Assembly: GCA_007922225.1 (NCBI GenBank)
Contig: ML679969.1
Location: forward strand, 17,233,999 to 17,297,998
DNA from: Emydura subglobosa
Taxonomy: Eukaryota > Chordata > Testudines > Chelidae
DNA: 64,000 nt
Direction: 5' to 3'
Part shown: one piece after another, positions 10,722-23,200 of the stretch
Numbering within the stretch: position 1 is the stretch's first letter
Layout: each line of letters begins with the position of its first letter
Program-made: the position numbers and the translations under genes
Notes under the pieces: model-generated
Seen by the model: the letters and a program-made list of their open reading frames with translations, nothing else
Databases searched by the model: none
What the model was told of the DNA's origin: nothing

Positions 10722-11530
10722 TCATAGATCCTAAAGCCAGAAGGACCATTAGATCATCTAGTCTGCCTTTCTGCATTCATCCAGTTACCCCTTTATTGAG
10801 CTCAATAATCTGTGTTTAACTAAAGCATAACTTGTGTTTTGGCTAAAGCATATCTTCCAGAAAGGTATCCAGTATAATCCACCATTGGTAGTTTGTTCTA
10901 ATAGTTAATGACCCTCACTGTTAAAAAAAAAGTATGAATTGTTTTTAATTTGAATTTGTCTGGCTTCAGCTTCCAAATATTGGTTCTTGTTATGCCTTTC
11001 TTTGCTGCACTAAAGAGCCCCTTAGTACCTGATATTTTCTCTTCATAAAGGTACTTACACACTGTAATTAGGTCATTTCTCAATCTTCTTTTTGATAAGT
11101 TAAACAGCATCGCACTGATAGTTCATGTTCAGTTGCTTGTCCACTGTGACCCCTAAATCCTTTTCAAGAATCACTGCTTTCCAGGATACAGTCCCCTGTA
11201 AATATGTTCTGCATTCCTTATTCCTAGATGTGTAACTTTGCATTTGGCTGTATTAAAATGCAATTGGTTTAAATTGGCTCAGCTTACCAAGTGATCCAAA
11301 TTGCCCTATATAGCTGCCCTGTCATCCTCATTATTTATCATTCTACCAATCTTTGTCTTATCTGGAAATTTTGTCAGCAATGATTTTATATTCCAGATCA
11401 CAGATGAAAATGTTGAATAGCATTAGCCTAATATGGATATCTGCAGAAATCCATTAGAAAAGTCCTCATTAGATGATGATTCCCCAGTAACAACTACTTT
11501 TGGAAAGCTGAGAGTTAGTCAGATTTGGCA
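10722..11530 (-). mobile_element. CR1-clade LINE 3' portion
   Basis: On the minus strand this ends (at about 10722) in the usual CR1 3' block, seen on the plus strand as 'agaaggaccattagatcatc'. Upstream, the minus frame at 10898-11110 reads NLSKRRLRNDLITVCKYLY and then KKGITRTN, the C-terminal end of CR1 ORF2. Further plus-strand text at 11110-11400 ('ccactgtgacccctaaatcc', 'tttgcatttggctgtatt') corresponds to the region coding for the polymerase thumb. It is 5' truncated and heavily decayed. Confidence 0.7.
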
Positions 11531-11726
11531 AACTGCCATAGATATTTTAAAATACTATCTAGTATCTAGAGTTTCTCTTTCAGGCCTTTCCTCCTGGAGA
11601 GAGCCATGTATGGGGACGGGGAAAAGAGGAAGACCTGTAACGTGCAGGGCATGCCCTGTAATGTGCCGGGCGGGCAGTAGCATTTTTCCGCAGTGTACCA
11701 CGTTTCTAGGGCTAGAGTGGTGACGT

Positions 11727-11760
11727 GGGGGGGGCGGGGGAGGGAGAGGGAGGGAAGGGG
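11727..11760 (+). other. G-rich tract with quadruplex potential
   Basis: Runs of G of lengths about 8, 5, 3, 3, 3 and 4 are separated by loops of 1-4 bases, which fits the standard G3+ N1-7 quadruplex pattern. It lies in a GC-rich stretch (about 11600-11780) between a CR1 tail and a MITE-like segment. No gene start is seen next to it. Confidence 0.6.
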
Positions 11761-11774
11761 AGGAAGAAGGGGCA

Positions 11775-11985
11775 GTGCTAGGCATTCTGGGATATAGTTA
11801 CTTTGACACGGATCTGTACACTGTAGTATGGATGCCAGAGCCCTAGGTTCAAGTAGGGTTCAGAAAATTCTTAACCTACAGTTAAAATGCAGTGTCGTTA
11901 CTGAAGCCCAGGGTTCCCTGACATGGATCAGCTGACTCAAGTCCCACTGACCCTAGGCTTACATTGCTGTGTAGACATACCCTTA
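11775..11985. mobile_element. MITE with GACATACCCTTA right end, partial
   Basis: The right end, TGTGTAGACATACCCTTA (11968-11985), is nearly identical to the right end of the MITE at 43983-44227 (GTGTGGACATACCC then TTA). The left limit is unclear; the sequence from about 11600 may belong to the same element or to another one. A TTA follows the CCC terminus, compatible with the 3 bp TWA target of PIF/Harbinger transposons, but I cannot see a matching left flank. Confidence 0.45.
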
Positions 11986-13269
11986 GTGATCTTATGGTTC
12001 TTATTCATCCGAGCTCCTGTACAGTATCTGGAACATCCTTCTGTGTTTCACATCTCCAGTTAACTCCACTTTCTGCTTCAGCTCATATGCGATTGCTCTA
12101 ATCAGCTGATCACATGTGCACTGGAGTCTGTGGACATGGCAGTTTGTTTCCATGTAGCCACTACAGCTTTTACCTTTCCTTTCTAGAAGCTTCTATACCA
12201 GATCAGTTATTCCCACTTATAGATTCAAGGCTTTATCTTTGGAGTTCCTGAATCTTCGTCCTGCTTAATTCATACAAAGTTTTGCATGCCATCTTATTAT
12301 CTGCTTGTCCACGATCACCTGGATTAGTTGCTGTACCATAAACTTGCCCTTGTTTTCAAAGTACCCATCAAATGAATGGTTTTAAAGACATAACTGAGAG
12401 AAAAGAAAGATCTTTAACAAGCTGGTGCAATCTGCCCTCCAAGTGTTTTTAAGTCTGGTGCTGAATGACTGTCTTTGCTTTTGTAGAAGTTTATACATTT
12501 GGTCCTGTTGAAAATAAAAGCATAAATTTCTAAGTGCTGTCACCATGCTTCCATATTACTGTGCTCAAGCAGAAATCATGTTTGTAGAATTTACAGCCTC
12601 TAATTTTCTTTTACTTTGGCAATAATACACACAGACACATAATGGAAAGAAATATTAGGATTTGGGTCCTTGGTTTCAAGCAGCTACAAGCCTTCTGTAA
12701 GACAGAGAACTTGCCATTTCCTAGGTTTCACTTAAATGTAACAAAAATTTGCTGTCTCCTACATAACTCTCTATATCTTGTTATCTCTATCCAGGGCCCT
12801 TCATCTTTCCAGCATATGAAAGAAGAATTATTTATTACATTCTTTATTACCTTCTTTGCAGAAAATGCCCACGTAAATGCATTATGGAGAAAGGTTGATG
12901 CTGGGCAGGCAGATTGAGAAGACTTTGCTGTACCTTGTTTGTCTGGCAGTTTTTTGCACACCAGATAAACTCTGCAGATTAGTATAGCCTTTTTCTCAAG
13001 TGTGTCTTAGGGGAGAAAGGCACAACATTAAACACCTTCCATCTCTCACTCATATACTCAGTAAAAACATGCAGAACATAAACTGTTCTTGCCATAGCAA
13101 TCCTAAGGTGAAAAGGCCTCAAGATGCCCTACTGCCAGACCCACCAGGAGTAACAAGGTAACATGTCTGTGCAGGGCAGCCCGATGACTATAACATACAT
13201 GGGCCATCCTTTGAGTTTCTCACTGCTACCAAGACACAGGCACAGTCCAATCCCAAGTAATGGATAAAA
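11986..13269. other. no gene recognised
   Basis: Unique-looking sequence. Mirror-image frames at 12642-12961 on both strands have no recognisable domain. Nothing else can be supported. Confidence 0.45.
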
Positions 13270-14430
13270 GGAGGATACAAGAAAAATCGTTTTTCACGGG
13301 TCAGCATTTTTTGGGACAAACACTGTTCAGCTGCATGGGCTGTGTCTTAATTTAGTTGGAATAAAGAGCCCAAAGAGTTAAAGGTGTTAATATGACCCTG
13401 AAACTGTCCAATATTAAAAGTTTTAAATGAGGTTTGGGGTTTGATACCAAGGCAAACACATCATTAGATTTGTTTAACCTTTTATTAAAGATACCAAAAA
13501 GGAGGGGGGGAAGTTAAAGCATTTGAAACATAAAGTATTAAGTAAGGCTCTGTTTTAAAAACATTCCTTGTTCCCTTTCCCTTTAGCTGGAGAGAGTTCT
13601 TAGAAGGAACCCCCCACACACTTGTCTCTTAGATGGTAATAACTTTCCAATTTGAGAAATAGTTATTTGATATGGGCTGGAGCTGTTGTATCTTGTTTCC
13701 TAAAAGACAAAACATGACAACAGGCACACACACACACAAAGGAAGAAAAAAAGAACATCAAAGATAGAAAATGCAGATTCTCTCTGGTGTTGACTTTCAT
13801 TTGCAACCTTGCTCCTAGAGAAACAGAGGCATGGCACATGGCCTTATTAGCCACTCCAAGACCTGGCAAACTTATACCAGCACTGGGTTATTTAGATAGG
13901 GCATTGCATTTAGCTCTCTCTTCTGGGCAGAGACTTACAGCACTGATGGCTAGCTAAGCCAGACTCTTACTAGACAGATTGAAAAAGGAGAGAGAGAGAG
14001 AAGACGTAAGTTAGGGAAGGAAAAGAAGGAGGGGATGACAAAGTGTCACATCCCAGGTGGCATTTGAGATTTAGCTGGAGCCAGTGGACATGGTGGTGTC
14101 ATCTGGGTCACTCTCTCTGACTTGATCTTGTGAATCTCAGGGTTCAGCTGATCTCAGGATGTGGATGAAGAAGGCAAGATGTTGTCACACTGGACCTTAA
14201 GGTCCCAGGAGACAATGGGGGTGGCAGTCATGACGGCGAAGCTCGATCAGCCAGCATCACCATAGCCAGCTTTCCCTCTTTGTTGTTTTCTTAGGACTCT
14301 AAAAGGAAGCGATGGGTAAAGTAGCTGATTCCTGCATTATTTTGTTTACCAATCAGGCCTAATTTCTGACACACCAATTTTGGTCCATTAATTTTTGGTC
14401 TTTTCTTGTTTACCAGGAATGATTCTAACA
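13270..14430 (-). mobile_element. possible old LTR-like or other retroelement segment
   Basis: This 1.1 kb stretch looks different from its flanks: purine and pyrimidine blocks alternate, a (GA)n patch lies at 13988-14002, and a CA patch at about 13722-13738. Read on the minus strand it has an AATAAA signal (plus-strand TTTATT at 13481-13486) near its distal end, as an LTR or retroposon 3' end would. The wording of the sequence resembles a dispersed turtle repeat that I remember, but I cannot name the family. No coding domain is seen. Confidence 0.25.
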
Positions 14431-15984
14431 TAGTCCTTGGATTATATAAGTAGGTCTTTTTATTTGGACTAATTCAATCTTTGTCTTCTTTCTGCACCTT
14501 TTTCCATGAACATTTATTGTTATAGGTTATTTTGACATTTTATGAACTTTAACTCGCTTTTCACAGTTGAATGCACAATTAGGGTAAATTTGTAGACCTT
14601 GCTGATCCCTGCACATTCTATGTATATATGGAAAGAAACCAGTGTTTTTTCCTTTCATCAACAAGGGGCTGCCAATTCAATCTCTTTGAAACCTCACAGT
14701 AGCGCATGATAGCCTTGTGCTTCCATTTGTATTATACATCAAATCCGGGTTATTAGAAGCCTCAGTGGGGCAAATTGGTATCCAGCACATCTCTGTATTT
14801 TAATTCCAAGGGAAGCTGCTGAGTAGAATTATCCTAGATTACTGTATGCACATTACGCCAACAATTGAACATATTTGGAACATGCTGTTGTGCACATAAT
14901 TTATGTGAACATTTGTTGAGGTGCAAGAGCATAGTGAGGCTATAATATCATGTGATTATGCGGAATGCAGCTTGATGAAGGTTTATACAGTTCACCTTTT
15001 TTTATACTGTATAGAGTACTTTTTCTAGTATCTCATTTTCATAGTTTACTTAATCTAATGTAGGGATTAATTTTGTTTTTCTATCCTCTACCTCCTCAAC
15101 TGCCAGTGATGCATTCTAGTGTCCTAGCTATAACTAAATAGTCTAATTGTTGTTTGCTTTCTTAATTGGTTCTTAACATTGTCTAATATTTCATCTACTT
15201 ATTCAAGGCTTTTCTGTGGTCCTTGCAAAATCTTCCCATATTGTCTGTCATTTTATATTTACTGTGACACATATTTATAACCATCAGTTTTGCATTTATT
15301 AGTGTTATATTTTACTTGCTTCGGGATGGTATAACTATTTCAATACATTAATATTCAGTATTGTGCAGCAGGCTACTGGATAGCCAGAAATGGCTGGTCA
15401 CAATAGCACTGCCTTATCTGGCCTAGTAACAAATCCTTACATTAGATTCACTGCCTTCAATTTTCTGACTGGAAAGTAGAGTATGAATATGTATTATAAA
15501 ATACTTGATTAATTATACTATTCAATGTGGATACATCTTTTAATGATTATTTCCTTTTTAATTAGAATTTATCTGTATGCCTGTCACAGACAACGGGATT
15601 ATAAGAGTCTCTTTTATCTGTTTAAAAAAAAAATTGCAGGACAGAATACACAGTTAGCTTTAGTGTGTATCCAGGACTCTTCTGAAGCACAGCTACATTT
15701 TAATGATGGGTGAGGGGTATAGTGTTCCTTTTCCCATTGTTCTCAGACTGGATTAAGAGGACTTCAGGATTACATATGAATTCTTTGACTGCCAAATTGA
15801 ATGATAATGCACCACTTCATTTCTTTATTCACAAATGAGCTTTATGATGCCTCAAGCTGACTGAAGTCCAATTAATGAGTTCTTTGCAATCCAAACACAC
15901 AGTGAATGAGTTTAGGTCTAACGCTGACATCAGACTGAACTTCTTACATTTTGATTAAAAAATTAGAACAATACAAATTAAACA
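14431..15984. other. no gene recognised
   Basis: AT-rich unique-looking sequence. The frame at 15525-15713 ends next to a GTGAGG, but its acceptor side is an A-rich tract and it is not convincing as an exon. Confidence 0.45.
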
Positions 15985-17135
15985 TGGCACATATTAAATA
16001 GATTAAAAACTGGCTAGCTGATAGGTCTTGATGTAATTGTAAACTGGGAATCATCATTGAGCAGGTGTGTTCTTGTTGGGTCCTGCAGGGATTGGTTCTG
16101 TCAATGACCTGGAAGGAAACATAAAATCATTACAGATAAAGTTTGCAGATAACACAAAGATTGGGGAAGAGGACAGATCATTGGTAAACTGGGTGCAAGC
16201 AAACAATATGCATTTCAGTATGGCCACCTGTAAAGCCACACATTTAGGAACAAATCATATTACAGGATGGGGGGGCTCTAACCTGGGGGAGACAATGACT
16301 TTGAAAAGGACTTGGAGGTCATGGTAGATAATCAGCTGAACTGAGCTCCCAGTTTGACACTTTTGTCAAAAGGGCTAATGTGATCCTTTGAAGTATAGAG
16401 GAGAATATTGAGTAGGAGTAGACATGTTATGTTGCCTCTGAATTCGGCATTGGTGCAACTGTTGCTGGAATACCATGTCCAGTTCTGGTGTCCACAGCTG
16501 AAGAAGGATGTCAAAAAATTGGAGAGGATTCAGAGAAGAATCAAGAGAATGATTAAAGGATTAGAAAACATACCTTGACTCAAGGAGCTCAATCTATTTA
16601 GCATCTCGAAGAGAAGGTTAAGGGGTGACTTGATTACAGCCTCTGATTATATACATGGGGAACAGAAATTTGACGCTAGAAGACTTTTCAATCTAGCAGA
16701 GAGAGGCATAAAAAGCTCCAAAAGCTGAAAGAAGCTAGAAATAAGGTGAAAAAAGTACCAAGTGAAAGTAATTAACCACTGGAACAATTTACTGAAGTTT
16801 ATGGTGGACTAGAAAACTTTAAATCAAGTTTGAATATTTTTCTAAAAGATAAGCTCTAGTTCAGTGTTTCTTAACCTATTTACCATTGTGGACCACATAT
16901 GCAGCTCTCTGTGTGTTATGTGGGCTGCATTCACACAGTATATACACTACCTGAGGATGTCACATGGGCTGCAGTTGTGTGCTGATTGGGCTGCAAGCAG
17001 CCTGCAGATCATGGGTTGAGAACCACTGCTCTAGTTCAAAGATGAATTAATTCAGGAGAGTCCTCTAGCCAGTGTTATGCAGGAGGTTAGACTAGATAAT
17101 CACAGTGGTCCCTTCTGGTTTTATAATCTATGATT
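15985..17135 (+). mobile_element. CR1-clade LINE, 3' portion, interrupted by a MITE
   Basis: Reverse-transcriptase blocks include a decayed PQGS region at about 16075-16100 joined directly to NDLEGNIKS (with the intervening LFNIFI block lost), then KFADNTKIG, where the second aspartate of FADD is asparagine. The C-terminal region follows, with LKKDVKKLERIQRR-type text near 16500-16540. The copy ends in 'ggtcccttctggttttataatctatgattca' type sequence at 17107-17135, a standard CR1 3' end. A 167 bp hAT MITE sits inside its tail at 16862-17028. Confidence 0.75.
16862..17028. mobile_element. hAT-type MITE inside a CR1 tail, perfect 8 bp target duplication
   Basis: Flanked by CTCTAGTT at 16854-16861 and 17029-17036, a perfect 8 bp direct repeat. 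The left terminus is CAGTGTTTCTTAACC and the right terminus read on the opposite strand is CAGTGGTTCTCAACCC, a hAT-style terminal inverted repeat. The body of 167 bp has no coding capacity. Removing it and one copy of the duplication rejoins the CR1 tail, which shows that the MITE arrived after the CR1 insertion. Confidence 0.9.
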
Positions 17136-18089
17136 CAGTAATCAAAGAGCAAGTATAGTTGAAAATTTTTTTTTGGAAAATATCTAGGCCATTATGATAT
17201 AGTTTAAAAGATATTTTGCAGTTGAATAATTGACCATGACTATTAGCCCTGAGGAAAGTGTGTCCTGTTTTCCTTTTTAACTTTGTGGGAAACCTGTAAA
17301 TCTGTCAAGAATGCCCAATATATACTATACATCTTGTACTGTGTGAGTGGAAAAGATTTAACATTTTTTTCTCCTTTTTAAATTCATCTGCATCAGAGTG
17401 AGATTCCTTTTGTAGGGTTCTCACCAAGGCTGTGGTGATTAAGCACTTAAATTGATTAATCAAATTTCCTGTGATGAAAACTACTGTCATTCATTAATCT
17501 GAGCAGGATTATAAATAAGAGATGGCAGATACAGGAGACCAACATGTTGACAGATACACATGATGGTTTGAATACAAATTGTACTATTGCTTTTAGAGGG
17601 TTTTAGCTTTAGGCTGTCTAGGGATATAGCTTCCCTAAAGATAAAATTAGACTGAGATTAAAGTATCCCCATTTTAATAAAGAAATATGCATTTATGAAC
17701 AGGTAGCTACTGTAAGTGAGGATGTAAGTGTGCATACCAATTATTGTCTTTCAGTGAAACAAGAAAATATCTGCTGGTTATACAACAGTACCAAGCTATG
17801 GAATTTGTTTTACTTGTAGTCCACTGCAGATTTTACTTGGCTAATTTTACTCATGTCAGTCAGAATAGAACTCAGAAGTACCTGGATGCAAATATGTTGT
17901 TACCATGAGTTTGGGGATGTGATGATGTGATCTGTATACTGAGGTAACAGGCTAACATACAGAGCTTGATCCTGTTCCCACTGAAGTCAGTCAATGTTCC
18001 GCATTTCATATCAGTGAGAATATGGCCAGACTTGTAATAAAATTAGCTGCACTAAAGCTGCAAAGCCTCACTTTTTGGAAGATGAGAGC
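17136..18089. other. no gene recognised
   Basis: AT-rich. A fragment near 17967-18020 ('gatcctgttcccactgaagtcag') resembles part of a palindromic MITE. No gene seen. Confidence 0.4.
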
Positions 18090-18120
18090 CATGTGAACAT
18101 GGCCATATTGGGTCAGAGCA

Positions 18121-18676
18121 GCAGCTCGAGCGCAAGTACCAACCTCAAGGTAGACGTTAAGAACCAAGACACAACTTTAAATTGTTTGTGAGTTTTGTAC
18201 TTCTAATTCACCAACCAATTATCAAACTATCTAAAGATTTATTAGCTAGGAAAAGGAAATAGTTATTTACAAGATTAAAGCAGATAAACATACACACATA
18301 AATGAGTTACAGTCTAAGTTTCAAAAGATAATATACATGTCCCTTAGGTTAATTCTGAGGTAAACACTGGGGATCTCTTGCTTATGCCTAGAAAACCTAG
18401 ACCTCAAGGGTGCCAGCAATATAGAGATACAGTTCCTCCTTGTTTGTGCTTTTTATTCCTTCCCCCCCATATGCTTCAAGCTGCAATTTAGCTGATGGGA
18501 GGAATTCATTTGCCCATCTCTTCTTCATAGGGCAGGGAGAGGGAGAGCAATGAACAAAGTCTTTTGTCCTCTGATGTTCCATAATAGTTCATCTGGTGTT
18601 GATGGGCCTTCTCAGATGTGAGGACCTAACACCATCTGTTGGAAGCCAGCATTTCACACTAATTCATTTCTTTTCA
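18121..18676 (-). mobile_element. LTR-like insertion in the L3-like LINE
   Basis: A 556 bp segment separates two pieces of the LINE 3' end that are adjacent in the copy at 59585-59640. It contains no LINE sequence. On the minus strand it carries an AATAAA signal (plus-strand TTTATT at 18238-18243) about 120 bp before its distal end, with T-rich sequence after it, the arrangement expected of an LTR. No clear target duplication is visible at the junctions, where a few LINE bases also seem lost. It may instead be another retroposon; no coding region is present. Confidence 0.4.
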
Positions 18677-19782
18677 GTCCATCTAGCCTAGTGGTCCCAC
18701 AGTGGCTGGTGCCAGATGCTTCAGAGGGAATAAACAAAACAGAGTGATTGAGTGATCCATCCCATCATCCTGTCCCAGCTTCTGGCAATCAGAGAGTTAG
18801 GAACACCTAGAGCATAGGGTTGTGTCCTTGATTATAATGGCAAATAGCCACTGATGGACCTATCCGCCATGAACTTATCTAATACTTTTTTGAACCCAGT
18901 TATACTTTTGGCCTTCACAACATCTGCTGGCAACAAGTTCCAAACAAGTTGACTGTGTGTTGTGTGAAGAAGTACTTATTTATGTTTGTTTTAAATATGC
19001 TGCCTATTAATTTCATTGAGTGACTCCTGATTCTTGTGTTAAGTGAAGAGGTAACTAACACTTCCCTATTCAGTTTCTCAACACCATTCATGATTTTATA
19101 GCCCTCTATCATATCCTCCCCTAAGTTATCTTTTTCCTAAACCGAACAGTCCCAGTCTTTTCAATCTCTCCTCATATGGAAGTTGTTTCATACTCCTAAT
19201 CATTTTTGTTCCCATTTTCTGTACTTTTTCCAATTCTAGTGCATCTTTTTTGAGATGGGTGATCAGAACTGCAAACTGTATTCAAGGTGTGGGTGGACCA
19301 TGGATTTACAGAGTGGTATTATGGTATTTTCTATCTTATTATCTATCCCTTTCCTAATGGTTCCTAGCATTCTATTAGCTTTTTTTGATGATCACTGCAC
19401 ATTGAGCAGATGTTTTCAAAGAATTATCTACAGTGACTCCACAATCTCTTACTTGAAGGGTAAGAGTGAATCTAAACCTCATTGTTTTGTATGTATGGTT
19501 GGAATTACGTTGTCCAGTGCAGTTACTTTTTACTTATCAACATTGAATTTCATCTACCATTTTGTTGCCCAGTCATCCAGTTTTGTGTTATCCCTTTGTA
19601 AATCTTCACACTCATCTTTGGACCATTTTGAGTAATTTAGTATTGTCTGCAAACTTTGCCAACTCACTGTTTATCAGTTTTTCCAAATCATTGATGAACA
19701 TGTTGAATAGCACATCCCAGTACAGATCCTTGCGGGATGCCACTGCTTACCTCTTTCCACTGTGAAAACTGACCAGTTATTC

Positions 19783-20172
19783 CTACCCTTTGATTCCTAT
19801 CCTTTTAACCAGTTGCTGATCTATGAGAGGATCTTCCCTCTTAACCCATGACTGCCTACTTTGCTTAAGAGTCTTTGATGTGGGACCTAAGTACACTATA
19901 TGCACTGTATCATCTTTGTCCACATGCTTGTTTAAACCCTCAAAGGATTCTAATAGATTGGTGAGGCATGATTTCCCTTTACAAAAGCCATGTTGACTCT
20001 TCCCCAACATATCGTGGTCATCTATGTGTCTGGTAATTCTGTTCTTTACTATAATTTTAACTAATTTGTCTAGTACTGAAGTTAGGCTTACTGGCCTTTA
20101 ATTGCTAGGATCACTTATGGTGCCTTTTTTAAAAATAGGCATTAAATTAGCTATCCTCCAGACATTTAACTT
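19783..20172 (-). pseudogene. LINE reverse-transcriptase N-terminal blocks
   Basis: Read on the minus strand from about 20172: WRIANLMPIFKKGTI, PVSLTS-like text, then MLGKSQHGFCKGKSCLTNLL and NKHVDKDDTVHIVYL (19783-20010). These are the fingers and early palm blocks of a CR1-clade polymerase. The catalytic DFSKAFD block is degraded to LGPTSKTLK. The protein would have copied LINE RNA into DNA at the insertion site. Confidence 0.75.
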
Positions 20173-20177
20173 CCAGC

Positions 20178-20262
20178 AGTGTCAATAGGATTTAGGCACC
20201 TAAATGACTCTAAAAATCTGGGCCTTCACCCATAGTGTGTTTAGTGACTTTGAAAACCATTG
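20178..20262. repeat. fragment of a palindromic MITE family
   Basis: Contains 'ttaggcacctaaatgactctaaaaatctgggcc' type text ending in 'gtgactttgaaaacc', related to the elements at 23764-23851 and 36948-37070. Only a partial copy. Confidence 0.35.
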
Positions 20263-23200
20263 CTTTCCTGAATGAGCGAGTGCTAGAAAGTGGGGAATGC
20301 TGCAGAACATGCTGAGATTAAAGCTATCATTTCTTGTTGAACTAGTCTCATACATTGTTTTCATAAATATTTAAAGGTCTCTTATTAAAAGAATTACCAT
20401 CATAAAAATTTAAGAGTTTGATAGATGATATCCAGAATGCTACTATTTTATTTCAGTTTTTGAGAGGGAGATAAAAAGCTAATAGACTGCTCGCAGTCAC
20501 AGAAAGGTGTTAGTAATTGTGCATGGTTTTTAAAATGTTTATTTTCTGCTTTCTTGCTCTCCCAACCTTCTTTCCTGCTTTGGTGAGCTGCTGTGTAGCA
20601 AGATTGCCTTTACTTTTGCCAGCAGAATACTGGACTCTCGTCTACTGCTGTCAATGGCAACACCTGTTCTTCCTTCACTTTTGTGCTGCTTGCCTGACAT
20701 AGTTCCCCAACCCTAACAAACCTATATCTAATAGCTTCCCCCCTTTCTTCATGCTGTATCCTTGGACTCTTTATTTTCATTGTCTTGAATCACCTGCTGG
20801 TGTTTGGTGGGGTAGTGCTCCGCCAGGGTGATTTCTGTTTCCTACATCATCTTCAGATTATAGAAAACAGTGTGTGAAAACAGCTTTGCCTATACATGGA
20901 GAAATCTGGGGGCCACCCCATTACTTGCCATTCTGTTAGCTACAGAACGAAAGGCTATTTGTTTGGCTGTTTGTTTCTAAGGATCAAAAGCCTTTCCCCT
21001 TGACTGATTTCATCAAAGCGAATAGTGGAGAATGGGGCATCAGCTAATGCCCATACTGGGGCACCTCAGGGGAAAAGAAAGTTGTGGCTATTATGGAATA
21101 TAAACAACCCACTAAAAGAGAGCTGACCTTGGACTTTAATTTAGTATTGAGCTGCAGATAAGGGATCAATGGATAGGTTCAGCAGGATTCAATAGTGGGT
21201 AAGCAAATGCTGTCACTGAATGCTATTAGTATTCTTTTACTGGAGATCAGTGTAAAGGAGAAGGTTAGAGAAGAGAGGAGTCTCTTAAAAGGGGGCTAGG
21301 AAATACTGGAAAATATGGTTGCTGAAGTTTGAATTTTTAAGGCTCTGCTGTGTAGGCAATGAAGTTGTTAACAAGATTTAACTATTGACCCTGTTTCAGT
21401 AGGGAAAATAGATGAGTCGGAAAAGAGTTTTAGCACAGGATGAAGCAAAAGCAGAAGGCCCCACAGCTTTGAAGCAGGATGAATCATTGAGGCTGGAACC
21501 TTTTGCCATATACTGACACTTACAGCCTTCCAGGCAGGCTTGTCCTACCTGACAATCCTTTACAGAGAGGGGTCTGAGACTGTTCTCAGAATTTTCTTTG
21601 TTGATAGGGATCTGGTTGAATTAAATGTGCATTACTGTAATTACTTACCAAAGTGCCATCCACCCATCCCACTCATGAAGTGTAAGCTGCTAAGTCCTAA
21701 GAATTGACACCAAACATTGTGACTGCTTTGAAGATAACACAAGTGGACCTGCAGTGGTTCTAGTTTGTGATGTGCTGTAGTGGTCACAGGAACTCTCTCC
21801 TGTTTGCACTAACACTGACCATTGGATCTAAATCATCTGTGGCTTCACATTGTATTCTTATGTACATGATGCACTGGAAATAACACTCTCAGCCTTCCAT
21901 CGCAAGATCACAGGCCTGTACTTGAGCTCATGGAATTGCCTTGTTAGCTCAGCCCATACAGGAAACTGTTACACAGGTGAGGAGATTTGACTTTTGTGTT
22001 GCCACATGCAGGGCATTGGTACATGTAGAAACCAACCCCCATATTGCCCTGGAATTTCAGATCACTGCATAAGTCACAGGTAGGCCACACATCACTTCGA
22101 AGGTGATAATATGATTATTTTTGTAATACGTGTCAGAATTATTTGCAGAAGACGCTGAAGGGGATGAGCATTTCTGTCCCACTCTAGTAGAAATGAATGA
22201 AGAAATTATTGATTGCAATGCTTAGAAGCAGGGTGAAAAAAGTTGGCTGATGACACTTATCAGTTGTGTAAATGTATTGCCATTAAAAGCAAAACAAAAA
22301 GCAGTGCTCTGTATATGAGGGTGCTGGTGCAAATGGTCTCAGCAATCTGGCTAAACAAAGACAGAATTTGAATTTCTAAAGCCCTGTAACAATACAGCTT
22401 TTCATTTCTGAAGTGACTTTCAAGTGACCATTGATACACCAAACCAGCCACTCATTCGTTTGTCCTGGGCTCTGAGTTTGAGAGAGTCCTTCTGGAGCCT
22501 GTTAGGAAGGCTTCTGCCCTCTATTGTGGGAGAAGTGATCAGTCAGATGTGCTGCTGGCTTTCCAGTTAGACACAAACATTAGAAGTTTGAATCTTCCGG
22601 GACCTTGCCACAGAAATTGTGGCAGGTAATGATACATTCCAACTCCTTTTCCTCTTTATCACATGCTTCTTTCTTTATTCAGCAGAGCCCGAGAGAGTCT
22701 CCTCTGAGTGTTCTTTGCTTACAGAAAAGAATGAGACTGAGGACATATTATACCCTTGGCACTCACTTCGGGGCGGCTTCTGGGATTGAATAGTTTGTTT
22801 TGAATTGTGATGGAGCTAGGGAAAAGAAATAGATACAGATCACTTTTTATGGTCTAGTAGAGAATTTTTTGTATGTGCCTAAAAAAAGAAAATGCAAATA
22901 TCTGTCAGCTAAGTATTAAGAGGTGAAAACATTAGATAAACTTAATATTAGTTTTATTGCCCAACTATGTATTTGGCCCTGTACAAGACACAGACGAAGA
23001 TAGCTGCTGCATGAGAAACTCTCAATGTAAAAGCTAGTCCTAGAGAAACCAGAATGCTCTGGGAGACTGCTATGATTTCAATAGCTTCTGGTTCTCACCC
23101 TCCCTGCATTACAACATCAGGCTAGAGAGGCATGTGAAAGATACAGGACAGTGTTTGTGGAGGAAATGTGTGTGGAAGGGATTGAATTGCAGGGGAAGAG

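Larger units (their letters stand above)
18090..20175 (-). mobile_element. L3-like LINE, 3' two-thirds, split by an LTR-like insertion
   Basis: On the minus strand the element ends near 18090-18120 with the block seen on the plus strand as 'ggccatattgggtcagag'. It is interrupted from 18121 to 18676 and continues from 18677 ('gtccatctagccta') to about 20175. Minus-strand frames give MIEGYKIMNGVEKLNREVL and NKYFFTQHTVNLFG (18915-19112), colinear with segment 3 at 8.7-9.4 kb and with 59.6-60.1 kb. RT block text reaches to 20172. It is 5' truncated and has stops and frameshifts. Confidence 0.8.

Noticed and set aside
15600..15720. Possible exon between TTGCAG and GTGAGG
   Set aside because: The acceptor is preceded by an A-run rather than pyrimidines, and the peptide is unremarkable.
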